Of a stretch of 64,000 nucleotides of DNA, positions 1 to 8,954 are shown piece by piece. Position 1 is the first letter of the stretch, and every line of letters begins with the position of its first letter. The notes beneath the pieces are model-generated. The model ran no database searches and was not told where the DNA came from. It saw only the letters and a list, made by a program, of their open reading frames with translations. Source of the DNA: Streptomyces cynarae (GTDB lineage Bacteria > Actinomycetota > Actinomycetes > Streptomycetales > Streptomycetaceae). The stretch is taken from positions 7,780,001-7,844,000 of the forward strand of contig NZ_CP106793.1 in assembly GCF_025642135.1 (NCBI RefSeq), given 5' to 3'. A program made the position numbers and the translations under genes.

Positions 1-336
1 GTGCTGTCGAACGACGGCCTGGCGGTCGGTTCCTCCACCGGCCTCAGCCGGGAGGACGCGGAACACCTGGCGGCCGTCGCCTCCGGCTTCCACAGCCTCG
101 CCAAGGGCGCGGGCCGCCACTTCGGCGCGGGCGGTGTACGGCAGACCATGGTGGAGATGGACGACGGCTTCCTCTTCGTGGCGGCCGCGGGCGACGGCTC
201 CTGCCTCGCCGTCCTCACCGCCGTCACCGCCGACATCGGCCTGGTGGCGTACGAGATGGCACGACTGGTCAAGCGCGTCGGCGAACACCTCTACACCGCG
301 CCCAGGGTGGGCGCGCGACCACCCGCCGCCGGATGA
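1..336 (+). CDS. cvnB: Roadblock/LC7 domain protein, conservon CvnB (5' end outside window)
   Basis: The reading frame is open from base 1 and lacks the roughly 25-30 N-terminal residues seen in its full-length paralog at 2122-2535, so the true start lies upstream. The two proteins share the core LSNDGL, the EDAEHLAAV helix and the GRHFGAG / RQTM strand region typical of Roadblock/LC7 proteins. In conservons CvnB works with a sensor-kinase-like CvnA, a DUF742 protein (CvnC) and a small GTPase (CvnD) at the membrane. Here cvnC and cvnD follow directly, so cvnA is expected just left of the window. The GTG at base 1 is unlikely to be the real start. Confidence 0.85.
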   Translation: MLSNDGLAVGSSTGLSREDAEHLAAVASGFHSLAKGAGRHFGAGGVRQTMVEMDDGFLFVAAAGDGSCLAVLTAVTADIGLVAYEMARLVKRVGEHLYTAPRVGARPPAAG

Positions 337-355
337 GGACCAAGGGCGGTCGCAG

Positions 356-769
356 ATGACCGAGGACAGGACAGACGTCCCGTACCAGCCGGGCAGCCAG
401 TGGTACGACCATGAGGCGGGCCCCCTCGTGCGGCCCTACGCGATGACGGGCGGCCGTACCAAACCAGGCCCCACCGGGGTGCGCTTCGACCTCATCGCCC
501 TCGTCTCGCTGGATCCCGGGGCACCGAACCTCGACGACGATGCCGTGCTGGGCCCGGAACACCGGGCCCTCATCGACCTCTGCCGCATCGAGATGCAGTC
601 CGTCGCCGAACTCGCCGCCGGGGCCGACCTGCCCGTGGGTGTCGTCCGTGTGCTCCTGGGGGACCTCCTGGAGCTGGGGTGCGTGACGGTCAGCCGCCCC
701 GTACCGCCGGCCCAACTTCCTGACGAACGCATTCTGCGCGAGGTCATCGCGGGACTGAGGGCGCTGTAG
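356..769 (+). CDS. cvnC: DUF742 protein, conservon CvnC
   Basis: 137 residues, the usual size for DUF742 proteins. The N-terminal part has the family signature LVRPYAMTGGRT (about residues 21-32). The C-terminal half is a predicted winged helix: an LCR helix, then SVAELAAGADLPVGVVRVLLGDLLELG and a polar tail. It starts 20 bp after the stop of cvnB, consistent with one operon. In conservons this protein bridges the roadblock protein and the GTPase; the exact biochemical role is not established. Confidence 0.88.
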   Translation: MTEDRTDVPYQPGSQWYDHEAGPLVRPYAMTGGRTKPGPTGVRFDLIALVSLDPGAPNLDDDAVLGPEHRALIDLCRIEMQSVAELAAGADLPVGVVRVLLGDLLELGCVTVSRPVPPAQLPDERILREVIAGLRAL

Positions 770-814
770 GCGATGGGCCGTGAGCACAGCGGGCCGGACC
801 CGAACCGAGTTGTA

Positions 815-839
815 CGTCCATTCGGGCGCCGAATGGACG
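815..839. promoter_or_regulatory. Perfect 11-bp inverted repeat between cvnC and cvnD
   Basis: Arms CGTCCATTCGG and CCGAATGGACG flank a 3-nt GCG centre. The element sits in an unusually long 195-bp gap between cvnC and cvnD, which normally abut or overlap. There is no T-run after it, so it may be an operator for a separate cvnD promoter or an attenuating hairpin rather than a classical terminator. Confidence 0.35.
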
Positions 840-964
840 ACAGGTGGTCGCATCGGTCAAAAAGCGGTCGAACTCCCCGAGAACGCACCGCCGTTGCCAT
901 GATGCTGACTCCGCACGGATGTACTGACGTCGACCGTGGTCGGCACTCCCGAGAGAAGTGATCG

Positions 965-1570
965 ATGGTCTCCGAGCACTCCGACGCCACCGAGGACGAG
1001 ATGGCCGCCCTGGCGTTGAAGATACTGGTCGCCGGCGGATTCGGCGTCGGCAAGACCACCCTGGTTGGCGCGGTGAGCGAGATCAGGCCGCTGCGCACCG
1101 AGGAACTGCTGAGCGAGGCGGGCCAGTCCGTGGACGACACCGACGGTGTGGACCAGAAGGTCACGACGACCGTCGCCATGGACTTCGGGCGCATCACCAT
1201 CCGCTCCGGGCTCTCGCTCTACCTCTTCGGTACACCGGGTCAGGACAGGTTCTGGTTCCTGTGGGACGAGCTCTCCCAGGGCGCCCTCGGTGCCGTGGTG
1301 CTCGCGGACACCCGACGACTCGAGGACTGCTTCCCGGCGGTGGACTACTTCGAGCACCGGCGCATCCCGTTCGTGGTCGCCGTCAACTGCTTCGCCGGAG
1401 CCCGCGCCCACGCGGCCCAGGACGTGTCGCGCGCCCTCGACCTCGACCAGGGCACGCCGGTGGTGCTGTGCGACGCACGGGACCGCGACTCGGGGAAGGA
1501 GGTGCTGATCCGCCTCGTCGAGTACGCCGGGCGGATGCACACCGCCCGGCTGCTGGACTCCGTGGGCTGA
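965..1570 (+). CDS. cvnD: Ras-like small GTPase, conservon CvnD
   Basis: 201 residues. The P-loop GGFGVGKT is at residues 24-31, and the switch II motif FGTPGQ is at 88-93, in place of DTPGQ. This matches the bacterial MglA/Rab-like GTPases of conservons. An AGAGAAG ribosome site lies just upstream of the ATG. It is separated from cvnC by 195 bp containing an 11-bp palindrome, so it may also have its own promoter. It converges on the oxidoreductase gene on the other strand. Confidence 0.9.
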   Translation: MVSEHSDATEDEMAALALKILVAGGFGVGKTTLVGAVSEIRPLRTEELLSEAGQSVDDTDGVDQKVTTTVAMDFGRITIRSGLSLYLFGTPGQDRFWFLWDELSQGALGAVVLADTRRLEDCFPAVDYFEHRRIPFVVAVNCFAGARAHAAQDVSRALDLDQGTPVVLCDARDRDSGKEVLIRLVEYAGRMHTARLLDSVG

Positions 1571-1577
1571 CGTGTGA

Positions 1578-1597
1578 GCCGGCCCGGGCAGGCCGGT
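1578..1597. terminator. Small hairpin between convergent cvnD and oxidoreductase genes
   Basis: GCCGGCC and GGCCGGT can pair around a 6-nt loop (one G-T pair). The hairpin lies entirely in the 28-bp gap between two convergent genes, so it could end transcription from both sides. The stem is short and has no T-tract. Confidence 0.3.
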
Positions 1598-1598
1598 T

Positions 1599-2027
1599 CT
1601 ATTCGGCGACGGAGGAATAGGCCAGAACCTTCTCGACCCGTACCCGGACGAGGAGTTCTCCCGGAACGCCGTTGCGGGCTCCGAACTCCTCCGCCCGGTC
1701 CTCACCCATGTACCGGGCACCGAGCCGTGTCGCCCAGTGCCGCACCTCCTCCAGGTCCTCCGACAACTCGGCCCGCCCGTGCAGCACGACGAAGTCGTAC
1801 GGAGGGTGGTCGTCGTCCACACACAGGGCGACCCGGCCGTCCCTGGCCAGATTCCGCCCCTTCACGGTCTCCTTACCCGTGTTGAAGACCACGTCGTCGC
1901 CGTCCAGCAGGAACCAGATCGGTGCCACATGCGGCCTGCCGTCGGCGCGGACCGTGGAGAGCTTCCCGGTGCGGGTCCCGTGCGAGACGAAGGCCCGCCA
2001 TTCCTCGTCGGTCATCTTCTGTGCCAT
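1599..2027 (-). CDS. PPOX-class F420-dependent oxidoreductase (pyridoxamine 5'-phosphate oxidase fold)
   Basis: 142 residues with the split-barrel pattern of actinobacterial PPOX/F420 enzymes: WRAFVSHGTRTGKLSTVRADGRPHVAPIWFLLDGDDVVFNT in order, then a basic KGRNLARDGRVALCVDD segment that normally contacts the cofactor phosphate. Such proteins use F420 or flavin to reduce diverse substrates, so the substrate cannot be read from sequence. An alternative ATG four codons downstream (base 2015) is possible because the GGAGG lies only 1 nt from the first ATG. The gene stands alone between the conservon and a second roadblock gene. Confidence 0.85.
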   Translation of the reverse strand: MAQKMTDEEWRAFVSHGTRTGKLSTVRADGRPHVAPIWFLLDGDDVVFNTGKETVKGRNLARDGRVALCVDDDHPPYDFVVLHGRAELSEDLEEVRHWATRLGARYMGEDRAEEFGARNGVPGELLVRVRVEKVLAYSSVAE

Positions 2028-2121
2028 ACCTCCATCCTGCTTGCCGGGACGGCGGCTGTGGTGAAGGCTGGCTGACCGGATCCTCCGGCCAGGGAGAGCT
2101 ACGACACGGGGAGAGCGGACC

Positions 2122-2535
2122 ATGGCGCAGAACACGGAGCTCGGCTGGCTCCTGGACGACCTGACCGAGCGCGTGGAGCCCATACGGCACGCGCTGGTCC
2201 TGTCCAACGACGGACTGGTGACCGGCACCAGCACCGGGCTGCGGCGCGAGGACGCCGAGCACCTCGCCGCCGTCTCGTCCGGTCTGCACAGTCTGGCCAA
2301 GGGCTCAGGCCGCCACTTCGGCGCCGGCCAGGTACGGCAAACCATGATCGAATTTGAGGACGCGATTCTGTTCGTCACGGCGGCCGGGCCCGGAAGCTGC
2401 CTGTGCGTGCTCAGCGCCGCCGAGTCGGACATCGGCCAGATCGCCTACGAGATGACACTGATGGTGAACCGGGTCGGGGAGCACCTCGCCGTGGCCGACC
2501 GAGAGCGGGAGCACAAGCCCGCAGTGGACCTCTGA
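2122..2535 (+). CDS. Roadblock/LC7 domain protein (orphan CvnB paralog)
   Basis: 137 residues, full length for the family. It is closely similar to the partial CvnB at the window start across the LSNDGL, EDAEHLAAV and GRHFGAG/RQTM blocks. A GGGGAGAGCGG ribosome site precedes the ATG. No cvnA, cvnC or cvnD accompanies it; the next gene is a DUF6397-like protein. It probably dimerises and regulates a GTPase, perhaps the neighbouring CvnD. Confidence 0.88.
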   Translation: MAQNTELGWLLDDLTERVEPIRHALVLSNDGLVTGTSTGLRREDAEHLAAVSSGLHSLAKGSGRHFGAGQVRQTMIEFEDAILFVTAAGPGSCLCVLSAAESDIGQIAYEMTLMVNRVGEHLAVADREREHKPAVDL

Positions 2536-2662
2536 CCTGCGTCGACGGTGGAGCGAGCGGAGTTTTCCACAGGCCCGTTCCGGAATCCGGCGATGGGGCT
2601 ACGGTCTTTTCCGACGCGGGAGCACACGGCGCCCGCAGCGGACTCCACGGGGGAGAACGGCC

Positions 2663-3748
2663 ATGCCCGGACACACGATCACGCCCGTCATCGCGGAAAC
2701 CACCGGAGCCGCGGACATCACGTCGCGGCTGGCGTCGCCGGCGTTGGGCCGCGCCGCACGTGAACTGGGCCTCAGGCGCGGTGAGTTGGACCTCGCCGTC
2801 CAGCTCGGCTGTGTGCGGACGGTACCCGACGACAGGGGAGGGGGCCGCCGCGTCACGCGCGCCGAAATCGACCGGGTCCGCTGCGAGGACGGGTTCCCCG
2901 AGACGCTCCGGGAACGGGTGGCGACGGTGGGCACCAGGGACGGCGCGGCCTTGATGGACGTGACGCCCGCCCGGTTCACACGGTTCGCACGCCTGGGTCT
3001 GATCGTGCCGGTGAAGTGGTACCTGAACCGCTACCGTGCCGTGGTGTGGCTGTATCTGGCCGAGGAGGTCCAGCAGTTCGCCTCCGGGGAGGCGAACGCG
3101 CCGCTGCTCACCGGCCGGACGCCGGAGGGGCTGCGTGACCAGTTGGACGCGGGGCTGGACCTGCGGCCCCGCAACTGGCGTGGGCGGCACCTCGGATTCC
3201 GGCTGCGGCTGACGGAGGATCCGTGGGCTAAGGCCGCCGTGGTGGCGTCCCTGCTGGACCCGGCGCACGTGGCGGATGTCGTCCGCGATCCGTACGAGCG
3301 CGCCGAGCTGTACCGCCTGCGACCTGCGCAGTCCGTGCAGTGGCCGCCCGACTCGCCCGCGGCCCGGATCGCCGCGCGGATCATGATCGCGGACGACCCC
3401 GACGAGGTCGGCTGGCTCCGGGCCGATCTGGGCCGAGCGCTGAGCGAGGCGCGGCGAGAGCGGCCCGCGTCGTGGCTGTCACCGGGAGTCCCCGACGACG
3501 ACCTCCGGCCCGCGACCGTCCACCGTCCTGCGCCGGTCCATGGAGCCGGGGCCGCGACGGTCTGCGGGAACACGACCGTGCACAGGGCCACGGACGTGGG
3601 CCGGACCGCGAGCTTCAGCGAAACGGCCATCCCGGGTGAGGCTGTGGCCCACACCGGGACCATGCCCGACCGGCAGGCGATGGCCGGGCGGCATGAACAG
3701 ACGCCGTCGCGAGGCGTGCTCGGGTGGCTGCGCCGCAGAAACCCCTGA
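2663..3748 (+). CDS. DUF6397-like protein with predicted HTH N-terminal region
   Basis: 361 residues. The N-terminal 110 residues contain two helical blocks (AARELGLRRGELDLAV, RVTRAEIDRVR) that look like degenerate excisionase/MerR-type DNA-binding helices. Then comes a conserved block (ITPxxFTRxARxG-like, then VKWYLNRYRAVVWLYLAEE). The last 120 residues are low-complexity, rich in H, T, V and R, and end in a basic GWLRRRNP tail. Streptomyces proteins of this layout are filed as DUF6397. The family assignment is from memory and the function is unknown. Confidence 0.65.
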   Translation: MPGHTITPVIAETTGAADITSRLASPALGRAARELGLRRGELDLAVQLGCVRTVPDDRGGGRRVTRAEIDRVRCEDGFPETLRERVATVGTRDGAALMDVTPARFTRFARLGLIVPVKWYLNRYRAVVWLYLAEEVQQFASGEANAPLLTGRTPEGLRDQLDAGLDLRPRNWRGRHLGFRLRLTEDPWAKAAVVASLLDPAHVADVVRDPYERAELYRLRPAQSVQWPPDSPAARIAARIMIADDPDEVGWLRADLGRALSEARRERPASWLSPGVPDDDLRPATVHRPAPVHGAGAATVCGNTTVHRATDVGRTASFSETAIPGEAVAHTGTMPDRQAMAGRHEQTPSRGVLGWLRRRNP

Positions 3749-3787
3749 CCGGGTGCTGGTCGACGCGGGCGCGGGACAGGCGTGCCG

Positions 3788-4660
3788 TCACCGCTCGAGC
3801 CGGCGGAAGAGTCCCTCCTGGACGACCGAGACGAGCAGGCGACCCTCGACGTCATAGATGCGGCCCCGGGCAAGACCCCGACCACCCACCGCGATCGGGG
3901 ACTCCTGGTCGTACAGGAACCACTCGTCAGCGCGGAACGGCCGGTGGAACCACATGGCATGGTCCAGCGACGCCATGTCGAAGCCCCGCGGCCCCCAGAG
4001 CGGTTCGACGGGGATGCGGACGGCGTCCAGGAGCGTCATGTCGCTCGCGTACGTCAGCGCGCAGGTGTGTACGAGCGGATCGTCCCCGAGCGGGCCCACG
4101 GCACGCATCCACACCGCGCTGCGCGGCTCGGCGTCCTTGATCTCGTCGCTGCTCCAGCGCAACCGGTCCACATAGCGGATGTCGAACGGCTGACGCCGGG
4201 CCATCCGCTCCAGCGTCTCGGGCAGCGCGCCCAGATGCTCCTTGACCTCCTGCGTGACCGTCGGCAGTGACTCCGGGTCCGGTACCTCGCGGGCCGGCGG
4301 CAACTGGTGCTCGAAGCTCCCCTCTTCAGGCTTGTGAAAGGAGGCGGTCAGATTGAAGATCGTGCGGCCCTGCTGCACGGCCGTGACCCGCCGGGTAGTG
4401 AAGGACCTTCCGTCACGGACCCGTTCGACCTGGTACACGATGGGCACGCCCGGTATGCCCGGGCGCAGGAAGTACGCGTGCAGCGAGTGCACCGGCCGTT
4501 CGCCGTCCGTGGTGCGGCCGGCGGCGACCAGCGCCTGGCCGGCCACCTGGCCGCCGAAGACCCGCTGCAAGGACTCCTGGGGACTGCGGCCACGGAAGAT
4601 GTTGACCTCGATCCGCTCCAGGTCGAGCAGGTCGACGAGCCTCTCGGCTGGGTTCGTCAT
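3788..4660 (-). CDS. tesB: Acyl-CoA thioesterase II
   Basis: 290 residues, the standard TesB length, with a double hot-dog fold. The N-terminal domain has FRGRSPQESLQRVFGGQVAGQALVAA and the SLHAYFLRPG motif. The C-terminal domain has the DMTLLD and SLDHAMWFHR blocks that carry the acidic and Ser/Thr-Gln catalytic residues in TesB enzymes. It hydrolyses medium- to long-chain acyl-CoAs in the cytoplasm. It lies 19 bp downstream of the helicase gene on the same strand, so co-transcription is possible. Confidence 0.93.
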   Translation of the reverse strand: MTNPAERLVDLLDLERIEVNIFRGRSPQESLQRVFGGQVAGQALVAAGRTTDGERPVHSLHAYFLRPGIPGVPIVYQVERVRDGRSFTTRRVTAVQQGRTIFNLTASFHKPEEGSFEHQLPPAREVPDPESLPTVTQEVKEHLGALPETLERMARRQPFDIRYVDRLRWSSDEIKDAEPRSAVWMRAVGPLGDDPLVHTCALTYASDMTLLDAVRIPVEPLWGPRGFDMASLDHAMWFHRPFRADEWFLYDQESPIAVGGRGLARGRIYDVEGRLLVSVVQEGLFRRLER

Positions 4661-4679
4661 GGGTGGTGTGCTCCTGTGC

Positions 4680-7193
4680 TCACAGCTGGCCGACGTCGGT
4701 GACCCGGACGACGGCGCGGCCCTCCGCGTCGGAGGCCGCGAGGTCGATCTCGGCGCTGATGCCCCAGTCGTGGTCGCCGTTCGGATCGGCGAAGATCTGC
4801 CGCACCCGCCACAGCCCGTGCTCCGGCTCCTCCTCGATGATCAGCAGCTTGGGGCCGCGGGCGTCGGGGCCGGTGCCGAGTTCGTCGTACTCGTCCCAGT
4901 ACTTGTCCATCGCCGCGCCCCACGCCTCGGCGTCCCAGCCGGCCTCGGCGTCCATCTCGCCGAGCTCCTCGATCTGGTCGAGGGCGGCGAGCTCCACGCG
5001 GCGGAACATGGCGTTGCGGACCAGCACCCGGAAGGCGCGCGCGTTCGCGGTGACCGGCTTGACCTCGTCTGCCTTCTCCTGGGCCTCCTCGGCCGTCATC
5101 TCCTCCGGGTTGGCCAACTGCTCCCACTCGTCCAGCAGACTGGAGTCGACCTGGCGCACCATCTCGCCCAGCCAGGCGATCAGGTCCTCCAGATCGTCCG
5201 ACTTCAGGTCGTCCGGCACGGTGTGATCGAGGGCCTTGTAGGCACTGGCCAGGTAGCGCAGCACGATGCCCTCGGTGCGTGCCAGCTCGTAGAACGAGAC
5301 GAACTCCGTGAAGGAGAGCGCCCGTTCGTACATGTCGCGGATGACCGACTTCGGCGAGAGCGGATGGTCGCCGACCCAGGGATGGCTCTTGCGGTAGGTG
5401 TTGTACGCCTGGAAGAGCAGCTCCTCCAGCGGCTTGGGGTAGCTGACGTCCTGGAGCCGCTCCATGCGTTCCTCGTACTCGACGCCGTCCGCCTTCATCG
5501 CGGCCACGGCCTCGCCACGCGCCTTGTTCTGCTGCGCGATGAGGATCTGACGCGGGTCGTCCAGCGTGGACTCGACGACGGAGACCATGTCGAGGGCGTA
5601 GGACGGGGACTCGGGATCGAGGAGTTCGAACGCGGCCAGCGCGAAGGTGGACAGCGGCTGGTTGAGCGCGAAGTCCTGCTGGAGATCGACCGTGAGGCGC
5701 ACGATGCGGCCGGTGGCGTCCGGCTCGTCGAGCTTCTCGACGATGCCGCCGTCCAGCAGCGAGCGGTAGATCGCGATCGCCCGCCGGATGTGCCGCAGCT
5801 GCTGCTTGCGCGGCTCGTGGTTGTCCTCCAGCAGATGGCGCATCGCCTCGAAGGCATTGCCCGGGCGGGCGATCACCGACAGCAGCATCGTGTGGGTGAC
5901 CCGGAAGCGCGAGGTGAGCGGCTCCGGCTCGGAGGCGATCAGCTTCTCGAAGGTGTTGTCCGTCCAGCCTACGAAGCCTTCCGGCGCCTTCTTGCGCACC
6001 ACCTTGCGACGCTTCTTCGGGTCGTCGCCGGCTTTGGCGAGCGCCTTCTCGTTCTCGATGACGTGCTCCGGCGCCTGCGCCACGACGAGGCCGGCCGTGT
6101 CGAAGCCGGCGCGCCCGGCACGGCCCGCGATCTGGTGGAACTCCCGGGCGCGGAGGGTGCGCACCCGGTTGCCGTCGTACTTGGTCAGGGCCGTGAAGAG
6201 CACGGTGCGGATGGGGACGTTGACGCCGACGCCCAGGGTGTCGGTGCCGCAGATCACCTTCAGCAGGCCGGCCTGGGCCAGCTTCTCCACCAGGCGGCGG
6301 TACTTCGGCAGCATGCCGGCGTGGTGGACGCCGATGCCGTGCCGCACGTAACGGGAGAGGTTGCGGCCGAACTTGGTGGTGAAGCGGAAGTTGCCGATCA
6401 GTTCGGCGATCTGGTCCTTCTCCTCCCGCGAGCACATGTTGATGCTCATCAGCGCCTGGGCCCGTTCCACGGCCTGCGCCTGGGTGAAGTGGACGATGTA
6501 GACAGGGGCCTGCCGGGTTTCCAGCAGTTCAGTGAGCGTCTCGGTGAGCGGGGTGCGCCGGTACTCGTAGGAGAGCGGCACCGGACGGGTCGCCGAGCGC
6601 ACCACCGCCGTGGGGCGACCGGTGCGGCGGGTCAGGTCCTTCTCGAACATCGAGACGTCGCCGAGCGTCGCCGACATCAGGATGAACTGTGCCTGTGGCA
6701 GCTCCAGGATCGGGATCTGCCACGCCCAGCCACGGTCACCCTCGGCGTAGAAGTGGAACTCGTCCATCACGACCTGGCCGACGTCGGCCTGCCTGCCGTC
6801 ACGCAGCGCGATCGACGCCAGGACCTCGGCCGTACAGCAGATCACAGGCGCGTCGGCGTTGACGGAGGCGTCACCGGTCAGCATGCCGACGTTCTCGGTG
6901 CCGAAGAGCTTGCACAGCTCGAAGAACTTCTCCGAGACGAGTGCCTTGATCGGCGCGGTGTAGAAGGTGACCTCGTCCCGGGCGAGCGCCGCGAAGTGCG
7001 CGCCCGCGGCGATCATGCTTTTGCCGGATCCGGTGGGAGTCGAAACGATCACGTTCGCTCCCGAGACCACCTCGATCAGCGCCTCCTCCTGGTGCGGATA
7101 GAGGGTGAGCCCGCGCTCCCCGGCCCACGACTCGAAGGCTTCATAGAGGGCGTCGGGGTCTGCGGTCTGCGGGAGCTGATCGATGAGGGTCAC
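4680..7193 (-). CDS. Ski2-like DEAD/DEAH-box RNA helicase with DUF3516-type C-terminus
   Basis: 837 residues from the GTG at 7193. Motifs in order: Walker A TPTGSGKS (52-59), Walker B MDEFHFY, motif III SATLG, and motif VI QIAGRAGRAGFD. A long C-terminal region follows (DUF3516-like), with an acidic tail. It is an ATP-dependent superfamily 2 helicase, most likely acting on RNA. Upstream in-frame codons lack family-like sequence, and the conserved N-terminus begins at this GTG, so the longer reading frame was not used. Confidence 0.9.
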   Translation of the reverse strand: MTLIDQLPQTADPDALYEAFESWAGERGLTLYPHQEEALIEVVSGANVIVSTPTGSGKSMIAAGAHFAALARDEVTFYTAPIKALVSEKFFELCKLFGTENVGMLTGDASVNADAPVICCTAEVLASIALRDGRQADVGQVVMDEFHFYAEGDRGWAWQIPILELPQAQFILMSATLGDVSMFEKDLTRRTGRPTAVVRSATRPVPLSYEYRRTPLTETLTELLETRQAPVYIVHFTQAQAVERAQALMSINMCSREEKDQIAELIGNFRFTTKFGRNLSRYVRHGIGVHHAGMLPKYRRLVEKLAQAGLLKVICGTDTLGVGVNVPIRTVLFTALTKYDGNRVRTLRAREFHQIAGRAGRAGFDTAGLVVAQAPEHVIENEKALAKAGDDPKKRRKVVRKKAPEGFVGWTDNTFEKLIASEPEPLTSRFRVTHTMLLSVIARPGNAFEAMRHLLEDNHEPRKQQLRHIRRAIAIYRSLLDGGIVEKLDEPDATGRIVRLTVDLQQDFALNQPLSTFALAAFELLDPESPSYALDMVSVVESTLDDPRQILIAQQNKARGEAVAAMKADGVEYEERMERLQDVSYPKPLEELLFQAYNTYRKSHPWVGDHPLSPKSVIRDMYERALSFTEFVSFYELARTEGIVLRYLASAYKALDHTVPDDLKSDDLEDLIAWLGEMVRQVDSSLLDEWEQLANPEEMTAEEAQEKADEVKPVTANARAFRVLVRNAMFRRVELAALDQIEELGEMDAEAGWDAEAWGAAMDKYWDEYDELGTGPDARGPKLLIIEEEPEHGLWRVRQIFADPNGDHDWGISAEIDLAASDAEGRAVVRVTDVGQL

Positions 7194-7338
7194 GTCCCCA
7201 TCTTGCCTGCCCTCGCACCCGATGAGGGAATCGGCTGCCGACCCGAAGATCTTGAACGCTACGCTGTGGCGCCGACAGTACGTCGACGCACACGGACAAC
7301 TGGACAGCGCTACAAGAGGAATGGGGCGGGATGCGGCC

Positions 7339-8133
7339 ATGATGGGACCAGCACACTCACTGTCGGGGGCCGCGGCCTGGCTCGGGGTGGGAGCGGCCGC
7401 CGCAGCGTCGGGTCATCCGATGCCCTGGCCGGTCCTTCTCGTCGGTGCGCTGATCTGCGCAGGTGCCGCGCTTGCCCCTGATCTGGATCACAAGGCGGCC
7501 ACCATCTCGCGGGCCTTCGGCCCCCTCTCCCGCTGGATCTGCGAGATCGTCGACAAGCTGTCGTACGCCGTCTACAAGGCGACCAGGAAGCCGGGCGATG
7601 CTCGCCGGTCGGGAGGTCACCGCACGCTCACGCACACCTGGCTGTGGGCGGTGCTGATCGGGGTGGGAACGGCCGTGGCGGCCGTCACGGGCGGCCGCTG
7701 GACGGTGCTGGCCATCCTCTTCGCGCACATGGTGCTGGCCATCGAAGGACTGCTGTGGCGGGCGGCGCGCGGTTCGAGCAGCGATGTGCTGGTGTGGCTG
7801 CTGGCCGCGACCAGCGCGTGGATTCTGGCCGGCATACTCGACAAACCGGGCAACGGTGCCGACTGGCTGTTCACGGCGCCGGGCCAGCACTACCTGTGGC
7901 TCGGCCTGCCGATCGTCCTCGGCGCCCTGGTGCACGACATCGGGGACGCGTTGACGGTTTCCGGCTGCCCGATCCTGTGGCCGATCCCTCTGGGCCGCAA
8001 GCGCTGGTATCCGGTGGGCCCGCCGAAGGCACTGCGGTTCCGGGCGGGCAGCTGGGTCGAGCTGAAGGTGCTGATGCCGGCGTTCATGCTGCTGGGCGGG
8101 GTGGGCTGCGCGGCGGCGCTCAACGTCATCTGA
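7339..8133 (+). CDS. Membrane-bound metal-dependent hydrolase (YdjM/PF04307 type)
   Basis: 264 residues with four to six hydrophobic segments. The family metal motifs are present: DLDHK near residue 48 and GGHRTLTHT near residue 93, the latter giving the His cluster of this integral-membrane hydrolase family. It is divergent from the helicase gene. There are two adjacent ATG codons (7339 and 7342) and another in-frame ATG at 7321; the chosen start follows a GGGGCGGG element. The substrate is unknown. Confidence 0.85.
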   Translation: MMGPAHSLSGAAAWLGVGAAAAASGHPMPWPVLLVGALICAGAALAPDLDHKAATISRAFGPLSRWICEIVDKLSYAVYKATRKPGDARRSGGHRTLTHTWLWAVLIGVGTAVAAVTGGRWTVLAILFAHMVLAIEGLLWRAARGSSSDVLVWLLAATSAWILAGILDKPGNGADWLFTAPGQHYLWLGLPIVLGALVHDIGDALTVSGCPILWPIPLGRKRWYPVGPPKALRFRAGSWVELKVLMPAFMLLGGVGCAAALNVI

Positions 8134-8174
8134 GGGCAGCCGGAGGACGACGGCCGTTCGACGAGCGCGGCAAC

Positions 8175-8447
8175 CTACTGCCCGGAGTCGCCGTCTGCTC
8201 CCTGTCCCCTGGCGTAACGCCGCTCGAAGCGGGCGATGCGCCCCTCCGTGTCCACCGTGCGGGCCTTGCCCGTGTAGAAGGGGTGGCTTTCGGAGGAGAT
8301 CTCGACGTCCACCACCGGATACGTCGTCCCGTCGTCCCACTCGATGGTCTGGTCACTGGTCGCGGTCGACCGGGTGAGGAAGGCGTAGCCGGCGGCGCGG
8401 TCGCGGAAGACGACGGGGCGGTAGTCGGGGTGCTTGTCCTGCTGCAT
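8175..8447 (-). CDS. rpmE2: 50S ribosomal protein L31 type B (zinc-independent paralog)
   Basis: 90 residues. It begins [16 protein letters not shown] and contains [28 protein letters not shown], the hallmark of type B L31. It has no CxxC zinc ligands, so it is the C-minus form that replaces zinc-containing L31 when zinc is scarce. A GGAGG lies ideally upstream of the ATG. Such paralogs are usually under Zur control, but I see no A/T-rich Zur palindrome nearby. It lies 36 bp downstream of the DUF5709 gene. Confidence 0.92.
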   Translation of the reverse strand: MQQDKHPDYRPVVFRDRAAGYAFLTRSTATSDQTIEWDDGTTYPVVDVEISSESHPFYTGKARTVDTEGRIARFERRYARGQGADGDSGQ

Positions 8448-8483
8448 GGGGCCTCCTTGCGTGGCGCGTGCGGCGGGTGGCGT

Positions 8484-8954
8484 TCAGCCGGGCAGTGTGT
8501 CCTCGTCGACGATGTGCACCGCCGCCTCCTCGGCCGAGGCCGCCGCGCCGTCGATGCCGACGTCGGTGGCGACCAGCCCGTTCTCCTCGTCCTCGTGCGC
8601 CCCTTCGTCCGGGGCGACGAGACGGCCGGAGCGGGCGTCGCCGACCTCGTTGTCCAGGGGTTCCCCCTCGCCGTCGGACCAGTCCCCGATGCCGTCGTCG
8701 TCCGGGACGGGGATGTCCGGGATCTCCTCGGCGAGTCGCTGGTCCAGGGTTTCGCCCCGATGCCCCTCGGCCGCGGTCACGCCCACGTGCTCCACCGCCC
8801 AGGGCCGCTCGGGCGGCGACCAGCCCCGGTCGAGCGGGTTGGTGACGCCGTCGCTCTCCAGGGTGTCCTCGGCGTCGAGCAGCCCCGCGTCGTCCTGCAC
8901 CTCGGATCCGTCGGGCTGGTAGACGTCGTCGCCCCATCCCTCGGTGCTGTCCAC
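8484..8954 (-). CDS. DUF5709-family acidic protein
   Basis: 156 residues, very acidic (many D and E). The DDVYQPDGSE and DAEDTLESDGVTNPLDRGWSPPERPWAVEHVG blocks are characteristic of the actinobacterial DUF5709 family. It starts at a GTG five bases after GGAGG. The same frame remains open further upstream only because of G+C-rich DNA and the disrupted ABC gene. The role is unknown; it is probably cytoplasmic and possibly co-transcribed with rpmE2. Confidence 0.82.
   Translation of the reverse strand: MDSTEGWGDDVYQPDGSEVQDDAGLLDAEDTLESDGVTNPLDRGWSPPERPWAVEHVGVTAAEGHRGETLDQRLAEEIPDIPVPDDDGIGDWSDGEGEPLDNEVGDARSGRLVAPDEGAHEDEENGLVATDVGIDGAAASAEEAAVHIVDEDTLPG

Noticed and set aside
773..961. 62-codon frame between cvnC and cvnD
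   Set aside because: It runs through the palindrome, is basic and low in complexity, and has no good ribosome site.
4353..7481. 1042-codon open frame on the plus strand
   Set aside because: It lies antisense to the helicase gene; the composition is the usual high-G+C shadow and no domain is recognisable.
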